Shown here piece by piece: positions 18,881 to 28,897 of a DNA stretch of 40,930 bases. The translations under genes were made by a program, and so were the position numbers. Under the pieces are notes generated by a model. The model was not told the DNA's origin. It did not search any database and saw only the letters and a list, made by a program, of their open reading frames with translations. Position 1 is the stretch's first letter. Each line of letters begins with the position of its first letter. This stretch comes from Alkalimonas sp. (GTDB lineage Bacteria; Pseudomonadota; Gammaproteobacteria; Enterobacterales; Alteromonadaceae), in assembly GCA_020831935.1 (NCBI GenBank), contig JAFIFR010000004.1, positions 1-40,930 on the forward strand, given 5' to 3'.

Positions 18881-20401
18881 ATGGTGCTCGAGCACAATTT
18901 ATCCCTGGTTAGTAAAGTAAACCGGCTGCTAAGCTGGGGTCATTGGTTTACCTTTTTCAATATTCTGCTGGCCTTATTGGTCACGGCCAGTTATTGGCTG
19001 GCCGAACCTTTGCCGCAAAGCCTGACAGGCTGGAGCTTTTTAATCAGCAACTGGCTGGGTCATACCGCTTTTTTGTGCTTTTTATTTTTTATTCTGACCA
19101 TTTTCCCGATTAGTCTGCTGTTCCCATCGCAAAAGCATGTCCGTGGCCTGGGCGCCGTATTGGCGACTTTGGCGCTGGTGGTGCTTATTTTCGATGCCTA
19201 TGTTTATCGTAGCCTTGGCTACCACATCGGCAATACCGCCTGGCCGCAAACCATCGAGCTGATGCGCTCACAGATTGTGACCAATCTTCGCAACTTTGTG
19301 CTGATTGTCAGCTTAAGCGCCGTTGCCATTTTGACGGTGCAGCTGATTGTGAGCAATTACTGCTGGAAAAAAGTCAACCGCTTGCAAGCCACAGGCTTTG
19401 GCCGCCCCATTTGGGTATTCTTTGTCGGCAGCTTTGCCCTGAGTCATTTGATTCATATCTGGGCCGATGCACAACTGAACCTCGACGTGGTGCGTCAGGA
19501 CAATGTCCTGCCGTTAAGCTATCCGGCCACGGCCAAAAGCTTTCTGGCCAGACATCGCCTACTAGACCGCTCTGAGCGCGCCAGCAGCCATCAACAACAA
19601 CTGGATGCACTGGATTACCTGAAAACGGTTGATGCACAGCTGCAGTGTGATCAGGTCTTGCCAGCCCGGCCCCCTTTAACCCTGATTGTGCTGCCAGCTC
19701 TGGATAGCAGCCAACGACAACAGCTGGATGGATTGGGTTTAAGACATTTAGCGCCCCATTTTGCACCAACCGAGCCCGCTGAAGCCTTGTATCAGCTATT
19801 TTTTGGCCAGTTTGCCGATGCACATCAATTGCAGCAGCAACTGAGTCAGCCCCCCTTTTGGTTGACGCAACAAGCCGACCGCTTTAGTGTTTCTGTCCAA
19901 AGTCAGTCGACAGACATACCCGAGTGGCTGCACCACTTCAATCAACCGGATGCACCAGTGCAAGTGGTTTTCCATGACATGACTGGATTGCTGAAGTTGC
20001 CTGACCAAGGGCCCGTGCTGATTTTGGAGCTTTCCGCTCAGCACCGTCAGTGGCGCCTAGCCCCGGTTCAGGCTTGGTATCGCTGGCCAGAGCTACGACA
20101 ACAAATCCAGCCCGCGGCCAGTCTGCATTTGGATCTGCTACCCACTCTGCTGGCCTATGCCGGCTGTGAAAGTCGCCCTCAACTTGCTGGTGATAACCTG
20201 TTAGCTCCACGGAACTTGCCCAAACTGGCAATCAGTCAGCATGAAATTTACAGTTTTTACAAAGACAAGCTGGTGATTATCCGTGATGACCACAGCTTTG
20301 GAATTTGGTCAGCCGCGACTGGTTTACCGTTGAATGAGCGTTTTGACATGCCGATGCTGGTCGATGCGCTGCAACGATTGCCCAAGCCGGCAACTGATTA
20401 A
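18881..20401 (+). CDS. yejM: YejM/PbgA-like (DUF3413) inner-membrane protein with shortened sulfatase-like domain
   Basis: LLSWGHWFTFFNILLALLV...LSHLIHIWADAQ...LPLSYPATAKSFLARHRLLD matches the YejM TM/linker region; the following periplasmic domain is shortened and lacks recognisable sulfatase residues. Confidence 0.88.
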   Translation: MVLEHNLSLVSKVNRLLSWGHWFTFFNILLALLVTASYWLAEPLPQSLTGWSFLISNWLGHTAFLCFLFFILTIFPISLLFPSQKHVRGLGAVLATLALVVLIFDAYVYRSLGYHIGNTAWPQTIELMRSQIVTNLRNFVLIVSLSAVAILTVQLIVSNYCWKKVNRLQATGFGRPIWVFFVGSFALSHLIHIWADAQLNLDVVRQDNVLPLSYPATAKSFLARHRLLDRSERASSHQQQLDALDYLKTVDAQLQCDQVLPARPPLTLIVLPALDSSQRQQLDGLGLRHLAPHFAPTEPAEALYQLFFGQFADAHQLQQQLSQPPFWLTQQADRFSVSVQSQSTDIPEWLHHFNQPDAPVQVVFHDMTGLLKLPDQGPVLILELSAQHRQWRLAPVQAWYRWPELRQQIQPAASLHLDLLPTLLAYAGCESRPQLAGDNLLAPRNLPKLAISQHEIYSFYKDKLVIIRDDHSFGIWSAATGLPLNERFDMPMLVDALQRLPKPATD

Positions 20402-20441
20402 TGGCACTCATGAAACATCTCCTCACTCCAAGGAACAACCA

Positions 20442-21269
20442 ATGCTGGCACTAGGAAAACAAAACCGTCTTGCAGTCAAAAAAGAAGTCGACTTCGGTTA
20501 CTTTCTGGATGGATTGGAATGGGGAGACATCTTACTTCCGAAGCGTTATGCTCCTGCTGGGCTTGAAATTGGCCAGCAGCTGAATGTGTTCTTGTACCTG
20601 GACTCGGATGATCAACTGATCGCAACCACCGAAATACCCAAGGTCCAGGTTGGCCAGTTTGCCCTTTTGACCACAGTGGATGTCAACAAGGTTGGCGCTT
20701 TTCTCGACTGGGGGCTAAGCAAAGACTTGCTGGTACCTTACAGCGAACAACCTATCCCAATGCAAACAGGCAAACGCTATCTGGTGCATTGCCTGGTGGA
20801 TAAAAGCAACCGCATCATTGGCTCGGCCAAACTTGATAAGTTTTTGGATAAAGTTCCGGCAAGCTATCAGGAAAAACAAACCGTATCCGTTATCATTGCC
20901 AACCACACCGATCTTGGCTACAAGGCCATTATCAACCAACAACACTGGGGTTTGCTGTTTAAAGATCAGCTGAAAGAGCGGCTTTACCCAGGGCAGCAGC
21001 TAACGGCCTACATTCGGCAAGTTCGCCCTGATGGCAAAATTGATTTAAGCCTTAACCCAATAGGCGCTGCCAAAGCAACAACACTGGAGCCGGCTATTTT
21101 AGAAGCATTGCAGCAGGCCGGCGGTTTTCTGCCTTTGCACGATAAAAGCAGCCCAGAGGCCATCTATCAGCAATTTTCAGCCAGCAAAAAAGCATTCAAG
21201 CAAGCCATTGGCCGCTTGTTCAAAGCAAAGAAAATTCGCATTGAGCAAGATGGCATTTACCTAGCTTAA
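20442..21269 (+). CDS. CvfB-like S1 RNA-binding protein
   Basis: NRLAVKKEVDFGYFLDGLEWGDILLPKRYAPAGLEIGQQLNVFLYLDSDDQLIATTEIPKVQVGQFALLTTVDVNKVGAFLDWGLSKDLLVPYSEQ, CvfB/YitL pattern. Confidence 0.93.
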   Translation: MLALGKQNRLAVKKEVDFGYFLDGLEWGDILLPKRYAPAGLEIGQQLNVFLYLDSDDQLIATTEIPKVQVGQFALLTTVDVNKVGAFLDWGLSKDLLVPYSEQPIPMQTGKRYLVHCLVDKSNRIIGSAKLDKFLDKVPASYQEKQTVSVIIANHTDLGYKAIINQQHWGLLFKDQLKERLYPGQQLTAYIRQVRPDGKIDLSLNPIGAAKATTLEPAILEALQQAGGFLPLHDKSSPEAIYQQFSASKKAFKQAIGRLFKAKKIRIEQDGIYLA

Positions 21270-23669
21270 GGCCCGGTGTTTTAACCAGTCCAGCGCCTGT
21301 GAAGCGGTTAAGGGCCGGGCAAACCAATAGCCCTGACCATAGTCGCAACCAAGGCGCTGCAACACCTGCTGCTGCTCCAAGCTTTCAATGCCTTCGGCCA
21401 CCACAGTGAGGTGCAGTGTTTTAGCCAGCGCAATGATGGTATTCACAATAGGATGATCCCGACCGTCGTCTTGCATATTGGTGATAAAGCTGCGATCAAT
21501 TTTCAGCACATCCAGCTTAAACTCGCTGAGATAGCTCAAGCTGGAGTAACCAGTACCAAAGTCATCCAACAAAATGCATATCCCTAAATCACGCAGCTGC
21601 TGCAACGTTTCTTTGGCCTGCAATATGTTGTCAATCAAAGCCCGCTCGGTCAGCTCCAACGCCAGTGCCTGGGCCGGAATACCGTATTGTTTCAGCAACT
21701 GCTGCAACCAGTGTACAAAGCCAGGCTCGCCTAAAGTACTGCCACAAACATTGACGCTGATGTAAAAACGATGGCCGGCTGCAAACCAGTAAGCCGCCTG
21801 GCGTACAGCCTGACGCAACACGTAATGATCCAGCCGGACAATTAACTGGCTTTGCTCCGCTACCGGAATAAAATCGTCCGGCATCACCAGTCCCTGCTCT
21901 GGGTGCTGCCATCGGACCAAGGCTTCAAAGCCTTTAATGGCATTGTTTTCCAGAGCAATAATCGGCTGAAACAGCAAGTGCAGCTGATTGTCATTCAGCG
22001 CGACTTTAAGTGCTTGCTCAATGTTCCAGCCCGGCAATTCATCGGCCTGCATGCTTTCATCGTAGATGCGATAAACACCCCGCCCGCCCCGCTTCGCCTC
22101 GTACATGGCAATATCAGCCCGACGGATCAGCTCATCCGGGATAAGACCAGGAGCATCCAGCTGACAATAACTAATGCCGATACTGGCGGAGGCCAAGAGT
22201 GCCAACCCATTGACTTCTACCGGACGCTGCAGCGCCGTTAAAATTCGTTGAGCGACTTCTTCTATGGTGCTGATGCTGTCCACGTCTTCCAGCAGAATAG
22301 CGAACTCATCCCCACCTAATCGGGCCAAGGTATCGCTTTGCCGCATGCATTTTTTTAGTTGCTGACTCACTGCGACCAAAAATGCATCGCCAACCGCATG
22401 ACCATGGGTATCATTGACAGCTTTGAATTTATCCAAATCAAGGTACATCACGGCCAGCTGCTGCTCTGGGAAGCGCTGCATCCGTAAAAAAGCATGATGC
22501 ACCCTATCCAGAAACAGCGCCCGATTGGGCAGACCGGTTAAATTATCGTGCAACGCCTGATGCTGCAACTTTCGCTCTGAAAACACCCGTTCCAATGCAT
22601 TGGAGATGTGTTGGGCAACAAAGGTCAGTAACTCCAGATCACTGCCATCATAGCTAATTTGCTCGATGTAGCTTTGTACCACCACCACACCATGCACAGT
22701 GTCGCCAGAGTGAAATGGGATCCCGAGCCAGCACTCGGGCATCAGGCCATAGATTTTCAGCTGCTGTTGCTGATAAAAAGCGGTGAGTTGCTGGCGGTTC
22801 AACAGCAAGGGGCGATCGGTACGGAACACGTAGCCGGTTAAACTGTTCTTAAGAATCTCTTTCGGATAGACCGCACTGGGTTCGAGATCACCGCGCGTAT
22901 CGACGAAATAAGGAAAATACAAGTGCTCCTTCTCTTCATCGTACAGCGCAATAAAAAAGTTAGGCGCATAAATTAAGGCACTAACAATCTGGTGCACATG
23001 GCTGTAAAACTCGGTTAAATCATCGGCAAAATAAGAAAAAGCGGCAATTTCATAGAGGGATTTTTGCAGTTTTTCAGCATACTCGAGTTTCTCAACCGAC
23101 GCTTCAAGCTGCACCTGGGTTTGTAGGCGGCGCAGTTTACTGGCCAGAATCAACGCGACTGTTTCCAGTAACGCTTGATGCCGCTCAGTGAAGTAACCGG
23201 CCTGTTGATGTTCTGAGTCAATGACCGCCAGCACTTCACCTTCATCGACCACAGGCACTGCCAGCTCAGACAAACTTTGCGCCCGATCCAATACGTAATG
23301 TTCACACAAGCGGGTGTCTTGCACCAACTGGGTTTGCCGTTGATAGGCACAGTAGCCAACGATACCCTGCTGCAGACTTAATTGCTGGAGCTCTGCATTG
23401 GCTTGGCTGGTTTGGGTTCGTAAACCCGCCTCCGAGTATCGAATCAGTTGTTGCTCTTCATTCAGCAGGAAAATCGTGCAATCTTCAAAACCAAGTTCGC
23501 TGCAAAGTGTTTGCACCACGAAGTCCGTCACCGCCTGTACGTCATTCAGTTGATGCAACTCGATCGACAACTGATTGACGATACGCAAATCATGGTTTTG
23601 CTCGGACAGCTCCGCTAAGCGTTGTTTCAGACTGCTCGTTGTGCTGTCATCGGTGTGGCGCTTACTCAT
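21261..23669 (-). CDS. GAF-GAF-GGDEF-EAL cyclic-di-GMP protein
   Basis: RQSDTLARLGGDEFAILLED (I-site RxxD plus intact GGDEF), GFEALVRWQHP, ELTERALID, DDFGTGYSSLSYL, KIDRSF; N-terminal GAF-like regions. Confidence 0.95.
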   Translation of the reverse strand: MSKRHTDDSTTSSLKQRLAELSEQNHDLRIVNQLSIELHQLNDVQAVTDFVVQTLCSELGFEDCTIFLLNEEQQLIRYSEAGLRTQTSQANAELQQLSLQQGIVGYCAYQRQTQLVQDTRLCEHYVLDRAQSLSELAVPVVDEGEVLAVIDSEHQQAGYFTERHQALLETVALILASKLRRLQTQVQLEASVEKLEYAEKLQKSLYEIAAFSYFADDLTEFYSHVHQIVSALIYAPNFFIALYDEEKEHLYFPYFVDTRGDLEPSAVYPKEILKNSLTGYVFRTDRPLLLNRQQLTAFYQQQQLKIYGLMPECWLGIPFHSGDTVHGVVVVQSYIEQISYDGSDLELLTFVAQHISNALERVFSERKLQHQALHDNLTGLPNRALFLDRVHHAFLRMQRFPEQQLAVMYLDLDKFKAVNDTHGHAVGDAFLVAVSQQLKKCMRQSDTLARLGGDEFAILLEDVDSISTIEEVAQRILTALQRPVEVNGLALLASASIGISYCQLDAPGLIPDELIRRADIAMYEAKRGGRGVYRIYDESMQADELPGWNIEQALKVALNDNQLHLLFQPIIALENNAIKGFEALVRWQHPEQGLVMPDDFIPVAEQSQLIVRLDHYVLRQAVRQAAYWFAAGHRFYISVNVCGSTLGEPGFVHWLQQLLKQYGIPAQALALELTERALIDNILQAKETLQQLRDLGICILLDDFGTGYSSLSYLSEFKLDVLKIDRSFITNMQDDGRDHPIVNTIIALAKTLHLTVVAEGIESLEQQQVLQRLGCDYGQGYWFARPLTASQALDWLKHRALS

Positions 23670-23789
23670 GGCTGCTGCTTGGCATTCACATTATTGAACT
23701 TGGTTACTTGCTTATAGCATAGAACGAAGTCGCAAAACCAGTAGAAAACCAATTGGACCAGTGAGTTGCTTAGGTATTAACCAGCTGGT

Positions 23790-25046
23790 TCAACACACAG
23801 CCGGAAAACTTTGTCGATTGTCCGGCTTCGACAGCACCAGGTGCACTGTGCTGGTTGCCCGCTCTAAAAAACCACCCTCGCAATAACAGAGATAGTAGTG
23901 CCACAGCCGGATAAAGTTGCGATCATAGCCCTGACGCAACACTTCCTCTTTCTGGTGAAGAAAACGTTCGCACCAGTGACGCAGTGTTTTCGCATAATCC
24001 AAACCAATGTCCTGCAGCTGGCGAATCACCAAATCAGTGTGCCGGGTGACCGCTTCAGACATCCGGTGTACCGATGGCAAGCAGCCACCAGGAAAAATGT
24101 AGCGCTTAATGAAATCGACTTCCCGCACGTACTGGCGGTAACGCTGATCCACCATGGTAATCGCTTGCAATACCATGATGCCATTGGGCTTTAGCAATGA
24201 CGAACACTGTTTAAAGTAGGTATCCAGGTAATCATCACCAACAGCTTCAATCATCTCAATCGAGACCAGCTTGTCGTAACTGCCGCTGAGATCACGGTAG
24301 TCTTGCAACAACAACGTAATACGATTTTCTAAGCCCTCGGCTTGAACTTGCGCTTTGGCATAATCGTATTGTTGTCTGGAGATGGTGGTGGTAGTAACTT
24401 TGCAGCCATAGTGCTTTGCGGCATAGATTGCCATCCCTCCCCAGCCTGTCCCTATCTCCAACAGATGATCATCGGCTGTCAGCTGTAACCGCTGGCACAG
24501 CAGCTCCAGCTTGTGTTGCTGTGCCTGCTCCAGAGTGGCCGACTCGCTCGGATAGACCGCGCTTGAGTACATCATGCTGTCATCGAGAAACAATCGGTAC
24601 ATGGCATTGCCCAAATCGTAATGCGCCGAGATATTTTTGCGCGATTGCGTTTTGCTATTGGCGTTGCGCGCATTGAGTAGCTTTAACCAAGGACGGCTGA
24701 ACCGGGTCCAGGTAGAGTCCATTTTATCCAGCAAGGTTAGATTGCGGGCAAAAATGCGGACCAGAGCGGTTAGATCATCGCAATGCCAGGAGCCGTCAAC
24801 GTAGCCTTCAGCGGCACCAATAGAGCCGCTGCTGACCATCTTGCGGTAAAAGCTGGGATCCACCACATGAATCTGCACCTGCAAATCGGCTTGAGCATCG
24901 CCAAACTCCAGTCGGTGCTCACCTTCACTGATACGAATGAAACCGTGTTGAAGTTGGCCAATAAAGTTAAGTACAAAGCGGCGACTGACCTTGTCCAACC
25001 AGGTGCGCTTTGGAGAAACCGAGGTTTCAGTCAGTGACATTGTCAT
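23790..25046 (-). CDS. Cyclopropane-fatty-acyl-phospholipid synthase family methyltransferase
   Basis: ISAHYDLGNAMYRLFLDDSMMYSSAVYP, LLEIGTGWGGMAIYAAKHYGCKVTTTTISRQQYDYA, SIEMIEAVGDDYLDTYF, FIKRYIFPGGCLPS. ORF-track start is GTG; ATG two codons in. Confidence 0.95.
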   Translation of the reverse strand: MTMSLTETSVSPKRTWLDKVSRRFVLNFIGQLQHGFIRISEGEHRLEFGDAQADLQVQIHVVDPSFYRKMVSSGSIGAAEGYVDGSWHCDDLTALVRIFARNLTLLDKMDSTWTRFSRPWLKLLNARNANSKTQSRKNISAHYDLGNAMYRLFLDDSMMYSSAVYPSESATLEQAQQHKLELLCQRLQLTADDHLLEIGTGWGGMAIYAAKHYGCKVTTTTISRQQYDYAKAQVQAEGLENRITLLLQDYRDLSGSYDKLVSIEMIEAVGDDYLDTYFKQCSSLLKPNGIMVLQAITMVDQRYRQYVREVDFIKRYIFPGGCLPSVHRMSEAVTRHTDLVIRQLQDIGLDYAKTLRHWCERFLHQKEEVLRQGYDRNFIRLWHYYLCYCEGGFLERATSTVHLVLSKPDNRQSFPAVC

Positions 25047-25051
25047 ACACA

Positions 25052-25786
25052 CTACCTTTTTTTGCTGTGGGCATAGACCGGGTTACCTTTCACAAGAAGC
25101 TTTAGGGCATGCCAGTAAATTCGTATTTTAACCAGTACGTTAGGCCAGGGACTGCGGATCAGCATGCGGCGCAGTACATTGGCGCTCAGAGGCTGCCGCT
25201 GCAAGCGCATCCAGGCACTGAAAACTTTCTGCTGTTGCTGGTGATTGCTAATGCTGCAAACCAAGGTTTCACCAGGCGGCTCAATCTGCCAGTGATACTG
25301 CATCGCAATTGGGTTAAAAGGGGAAACGTGAAAGTCTTTGTCGTGTTGATAACGACCAGTGGCTGAAACTGGAATCAGGTAATGATGCCGCTCGTTCCAA
25401 GGTGTGTTGCTCACTTCAGCCAGCAGGTAGCGCAATTGCTGCTCCGCATCAAAACCGTAATAGAGCGTCAAAGGGCTAAAGTAATGACCCCAGTTCGCCA
25501 GCGGACTCAGTAAGTACACCTCTGTAACAGGCTGATCCCCACCCAGCTGCTGGATTTTGTCGCAGACCGCCTGCTTTAAACAGGCGGCACCGGGCAGGTA
25601 GTCTTTGCGCCGATAACTAAAGGCGGCAAAGCCTTCGTACTTCAGCAGCCAACTGCGCCCCAAAGATGGCAGGGCACTGGCATTGAGCCAAAAATAATGC
25701 AAAGGGTAGGCAAAACCGTGCCGCTTTGGCAACAGCCGCTGGTGGCCTAACTCCCCTTGATAGAGAGCATGCGGTTCAATCGTCAC
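25052..25786 (-). CDS. DUF1365 family protein
   Basis: ALYQGELGHQRLLPKRHGFAYPLHYFWLNAS...SPLANWGHYFSPLTLYYGFD...EVSNTPWNERHHYLIP...KDFHVSPFNPIAMQYHW. GTG start at 25786 with GGAG upstream is my preferred start. Confidence 0.92.
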   Translation of the reverse strand: MTIEPHALYQGELGHQRLLPKRHGFAYPLHYFWLNASALPSLGRSWLLKYEGFAAFSYRRKDYLPGAACLKQAVCDKIQQLGGDQPVTEVYLLSPLANWGHYFSPLTLYYGFDAEQQLRYLLAEVSNTPWNERHHYLIPVSATGRYQHDKDFHVSPFNPIAMQYHWQIEPPGETLVCSISNHQQQQKVFSAWMRLQRQPLSANVLRRMLIRSPWPNVLVKIRIYWHALKLLVKGNPVYAHSKKR

Positions 25787-27038
25787 CAAAAGGTACTCCA
25801 AGCGCTTGCGCCACATCCACGGCACTGCGCACACCGTCCTCGTGAAAGCCATTGTACCAATAAGCACCACAATACCAACTGCGATTGACGCCATTGACTT
25901 CAGCCCGTCGTTGCTGTGCGTCCATGCTGTATGGATTGAATACTGGATGGGCATACTGAAAGCGGCGCAAGATTTTGTCAGGTGCTATGGCTGCGGTGTT
26001 GTTCAGCGTGACACAAAGTGTCTGCTCCGACTCGAGTTGCTGCAAGATGTTCATGTTGTAGGTTAAGGTGGCCTTGTCACTGGCAGCAGCCGATAAATGA
26101 TAATTCCAGGACGCCCAGGCGGCTTTACGCTTCGGCAATAACGAACTGTCGGTGTGCAACACCACATCATTCATCTGATACGGTATGGCGCCAAGAACCG
26201 CCTGTTCGGTGGCAGTGGCGTCACCAAGCAACTTTAATGCCTGATCGCTGTGACAGGCAAAAACAACCTGATCGAAGCGCTCGACGCTGCCATCGGGCAG
26301 CTCCAGCGCAACACCATCCTCAAAACGATGCACACGTTGCACGGCCTGGCCGATGCGAATGGAGTCTGCCGGCACTTTTTGCTGCAACCGCCGAACATAT
26401 TCACGTGAGCCACCACAAATCACCGACCACTGGGGCCTGTCGTTCACATTGAGCAAGCCGTGATTGTTGAAAAAACGAAGAAAAAAACGGACTGGAAATG
26501 AAGGCATGTCACTGAGACCAGCTGACCAAATGGCCGCGCCCATTGGCAGCAAGTAATGATCCCGTAACGCCTTGCCAAAGCGATACTTTTCTAAAAAATC
26601 ACCCAGAGTCAGATCCAAATCATCATCATTTTCTGCCAACAGGCGTTTGCCTAACTTATTGAACCGAACAATATCCGATAGCATCGCCCAAAACGATGGC
26701 CGAAACAGATTGCGCTTTTGTGCGAACAAGGTCGCGAAGGTGTTGCCATTGTATTCCAGCCCCGACTTCTCGTCTTTCACCGAGAAGCTCATCTCCGTCG
26801 GCTGAAACGGCACCGAAAGCTCAGCCAAAAACCGGTTAAATAGCGGGTAAGTCCAGTTGTTAAACACGATAAAACCAGTATCCACGGCCAGATTTTTACC
26901 ATCCAGCTCAATATCAACCGTCGCCGTATGACCCCCAAGATAATCGTTGGCTTCAAACAACACCACCTGATGCTGGCGTTGCAGCAAATACAACGACATC
27001 ATCCCTGCGATGCCACCCCCAATAACTGCAATTCTCAT
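25776..27038 (-). CDS. FAD-dependent oxidoreductase (amine-oxidase-like)
   Basis: MRIAVIGGGIAGMMSLYLLQRQHQVVLFEANDYLGGHTATVDI; C-terminal YCGAYWYNGFHEDGVRSAVDVAQAL. Confidence 0.94.
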   Translation of the reverse strand: MRIAVIGGGIAGMMSLYLLQRQHQVVLFEANDYLGGHTATVDIELDGKNLAVDTGFIVFNNWTYPLFNRFLAELSVPFQPTEMSFSVKDEKSGLEYNGNTFATLFAQKRNLFRPSFWAMLSDIVRFNKLGKRLLAENDDDLDLTLGDFLEKYRFGKALRDHYLLPMGAAIWSAGLSDMPSFPVRFFLRFFNNHGLLNVNDRPQWSVICGGSREYVRRLQQKVPADSIRIGQAVQRVHRFEDGVALELPDGSVERFDQVVFACHSDQALKLLGDATATEQAVLGAIPYQMNDVVLHTDSSLLPKRKAAWASWNYHLSAAASDKATLTYNMNILQQLESEQTLCVTLNNTAAIAPDKILRRFQYAHPVFNPYSMDAQQRRAEVNGVNRSWYCGAYWYNGFHEDGVRSAVDVAQALGVPFGDD

Positions 27039-27046
27039 AGTGGTCC

Positions 27047-27478
27047 TTAGTGTGCTTTCGCCATACGCTGCTTAATGGTGTTGGTCGCCCAACCAATGAC
27101 AGGCAGATGCTGATACACCAGTTCGGTTAGGTCGTAATAATCTCGGTGATACAGGATACGACCATCCTGATGCCACCGAAGCTCTGTACAGCCCTCAACC
27201 TGAATAAGCTTGCCGTTGCCAATGGCCTGGTGGGCCAGAGTCATTTGCCAGCTGATAAAACCGCTATCGCCCTGCTCGCACCGTGTTTTGCTCTCAAAAT
27301 GACACTGGTTGAGCCGGGCATAAGCATGCTCAAAGTAGTTGGCCAGAGCTGCGCTGCCGTGTAACTGATGCACCGGGTCGGTAAAGACTACATTCGGGTG
27401 ATACAGCTCCGCCAGCCGGTGCAGACCACTGCTATTCAGGCCATTGTAAAACTCTAAAAAATCATCCAGTCGACTCAT
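27047..27478 (-). CDS. Nuclear transport factor 2 / SnoaL-like protein
   Basis: FLEFYNGLNSSGLHRLAELYHPNVVFTDPVHQLHGSAALANYFEHAY...ILYHRDYYDLTELVYQHLPVIGW. Confidence 0.88.
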   Translation of the reverse strand: MSRLDDFLEFYNGLNSSGLHRLAELYHPNVVFTDPVHQLHGSAALANYFEHAYARLNQCHFESKTRCEQGDSGFISWQMTLAHQAIGNGKLIQVEGCTELRWHQDGRILYHRDYYDLTELVYQHLPVIGWATNTIKQRMAKAH

Positions 27479-28896
27479 AACCCCTCGCCTGCTTGCTGCC
27501 TGGCTTGCTGGAACAATTCCAGCGTAGTCGCTCGTGCTTTGGCATGATCCACTACCGGCGCTGGATACTGATTGCGATTTGTCAATTTATGCGGCCAATG
27601 AATGGCAGCATCCGGCACTGCAGCAAGCTCAGGCAGCCAATTACGGATGAAGTGTCCCTTGGGATCAAAACGCTCACTTTGCGTGATCGGATTAAAAATT
27701 CGAAAATAAGGCGCTGCATCGGTTCCGGTAGACGCGGCCCATTGCCAGCCTCCATTGTTGGCGGCAAAGTCACCATCAATAAGCTGACGCATAAAGTATC
27801 GCTCTCCCCAACGCCAATCGACATGCAGATCTTTGACCAAAAAGCTGGCTACCACCATCCGCAGCCGGTTGTGCATCCAGCCGGTTTGATTCAGTTGCCG
27901 CATTGCAGCATCCACCAATGGGTAGCCGGTTTGGCCGGCACACCAGGCTGCAAACAGTGTTTCATCATTGCGCCAGCGAATTGCAGTGGTATCTTTTTGG
28001 AACGGCTGGTGTTTAATGAGCTCCGGCCAGGCCACCAACACATGCTTGTAAAAATCACGCCAAATGAGCTCCGATAACCAGACAGCGGCACCAGAATCTG
28101 CTTGCCAGATGGCATCCCCGGCTTCGAGTTGCAAACGGCGAATGCACTGCCGGACAGAAAGCGCCCCGACGGCCAAATAAGGTGACAACCTGGAGGTCGC
28201 ATCCAGCGCAGGAAAATCGCGCTGTTTTTTGTAAAGCTGTACCCTCGACTGGCAGTAATCACGAAGTTGCTGCAACAGCGCCTCAGAGTCGACCGACCAA
28301 TCTTTCGAGCTGCCATTACCCGGCTGAAACAACGGCAACTGCGGCAGTGCAAGCTTCAGCTTTTGCTGTGGTTTGGGTTTCGGCAGCACGGCCAACTCCT
28401 GCTCGGCAAGCGCCTGCAACCAGCGTTTTTTAAACGGCGTGAAGACCTGATACATGCTGCCACTGCCATTGACAAAACGACCTGGCGTAAAGGCCGCTTG
28501 TCGATCGCTCTGCCACCAGTCAATGCCTTGCTCAGTCAACCAGGCTTGCAGCTGCTGATCACGCTGCTGCTCCCGAAGCTCGTACTCCAACTCAGAGTAA
28601 ACGCAGCCAATGCCTAAGGGCAACAAGGCACGGAAAATATCTTCTACGGCGTCGTAACTGCTGCCTTCAGCCAGCAGCAAAGGCACCTGCAGCTCAGCCA
28701 GCTCTTGCTGCAGCGCCAAAGCACGGCGCCGGATCAAATCCTGTTTGATGGGCGCCATATCGTGTTGTTGCCAACTGTTAGGGCAAGCAATAAAAATGGC
28801 CAGCGTCGGCCCTTGCGACATCGCCTGAACCAAAGCAGCATTGTCGTAAACACGTAAATCCGATCGAAACCACACCAACTGCAACCGCGAGTCCAT
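27475..28896 (-). CDS. phrB: Deoxyribodipyrimidine photolyase
   Basis: LVWFRSDLRVYDNAAL, SRLSPYLAVGALSVRQC, WLSELIWRDFYKHVL, TGYPLVDAAMRQLNQTGWMHNRLRMVVASFLVKDLHVDWRWGERYFMRQLIDGDFAANNGGWQWAASTGTDAAPYFRIFNP. Confidence 0.97.
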   Translation of the reverse strand: MDSRLQLVWFRSDLRVYDNAALVQAMSQGPTLAIFIACPNSWQQHDMAPIKQDLIRRRALALQQELAELQVPLLLAEGSSYDAVEDIFRALLPLGIGCVYSELEYELREQQRDQQLQAWLTEQGIDWWQSDRQAAFTPGRFVNGSGSMYQVFTPFKKRWLQALAEQELAVLPKPKPQQKLKLALPQLPLFQPGNGSSKDWSVDSEALLQQLRDYCQSRVQLYKKQRDFPALDATSRLSPYLAVGALSVRQCIRRLQLEAGDAIWQADSGAAVWLSELIWRDFYKHVLVAWPELIKHQPFQKDTTAIRWRNDETLFAAWCAGQTGYPLVDAAMRQLNQTGWMHNRLRMVVASFLVKDLHVDWRWGERYFMRQLIDGDFAANNGGWQWAASTGTDAAPYFRIFNPITQSERFDPKGHFIRNWLPELAAVPDAAIHWPHKLTNRNQYPAPVVDHAKARATTLELFQQARQQAGEGL

Positions 28897-28897
28897 A

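Noticed and set aside
23779-23790. AACCAGCTGGTT palindrome at the end of the CFA-like gene as terminator
   Set aside because: Short stem without loop space and no T-tract on the minus strand.
27493-28077. 194-aa plus-strand ORF
   Set aside because: Antisense shadow of the photolyase gene.
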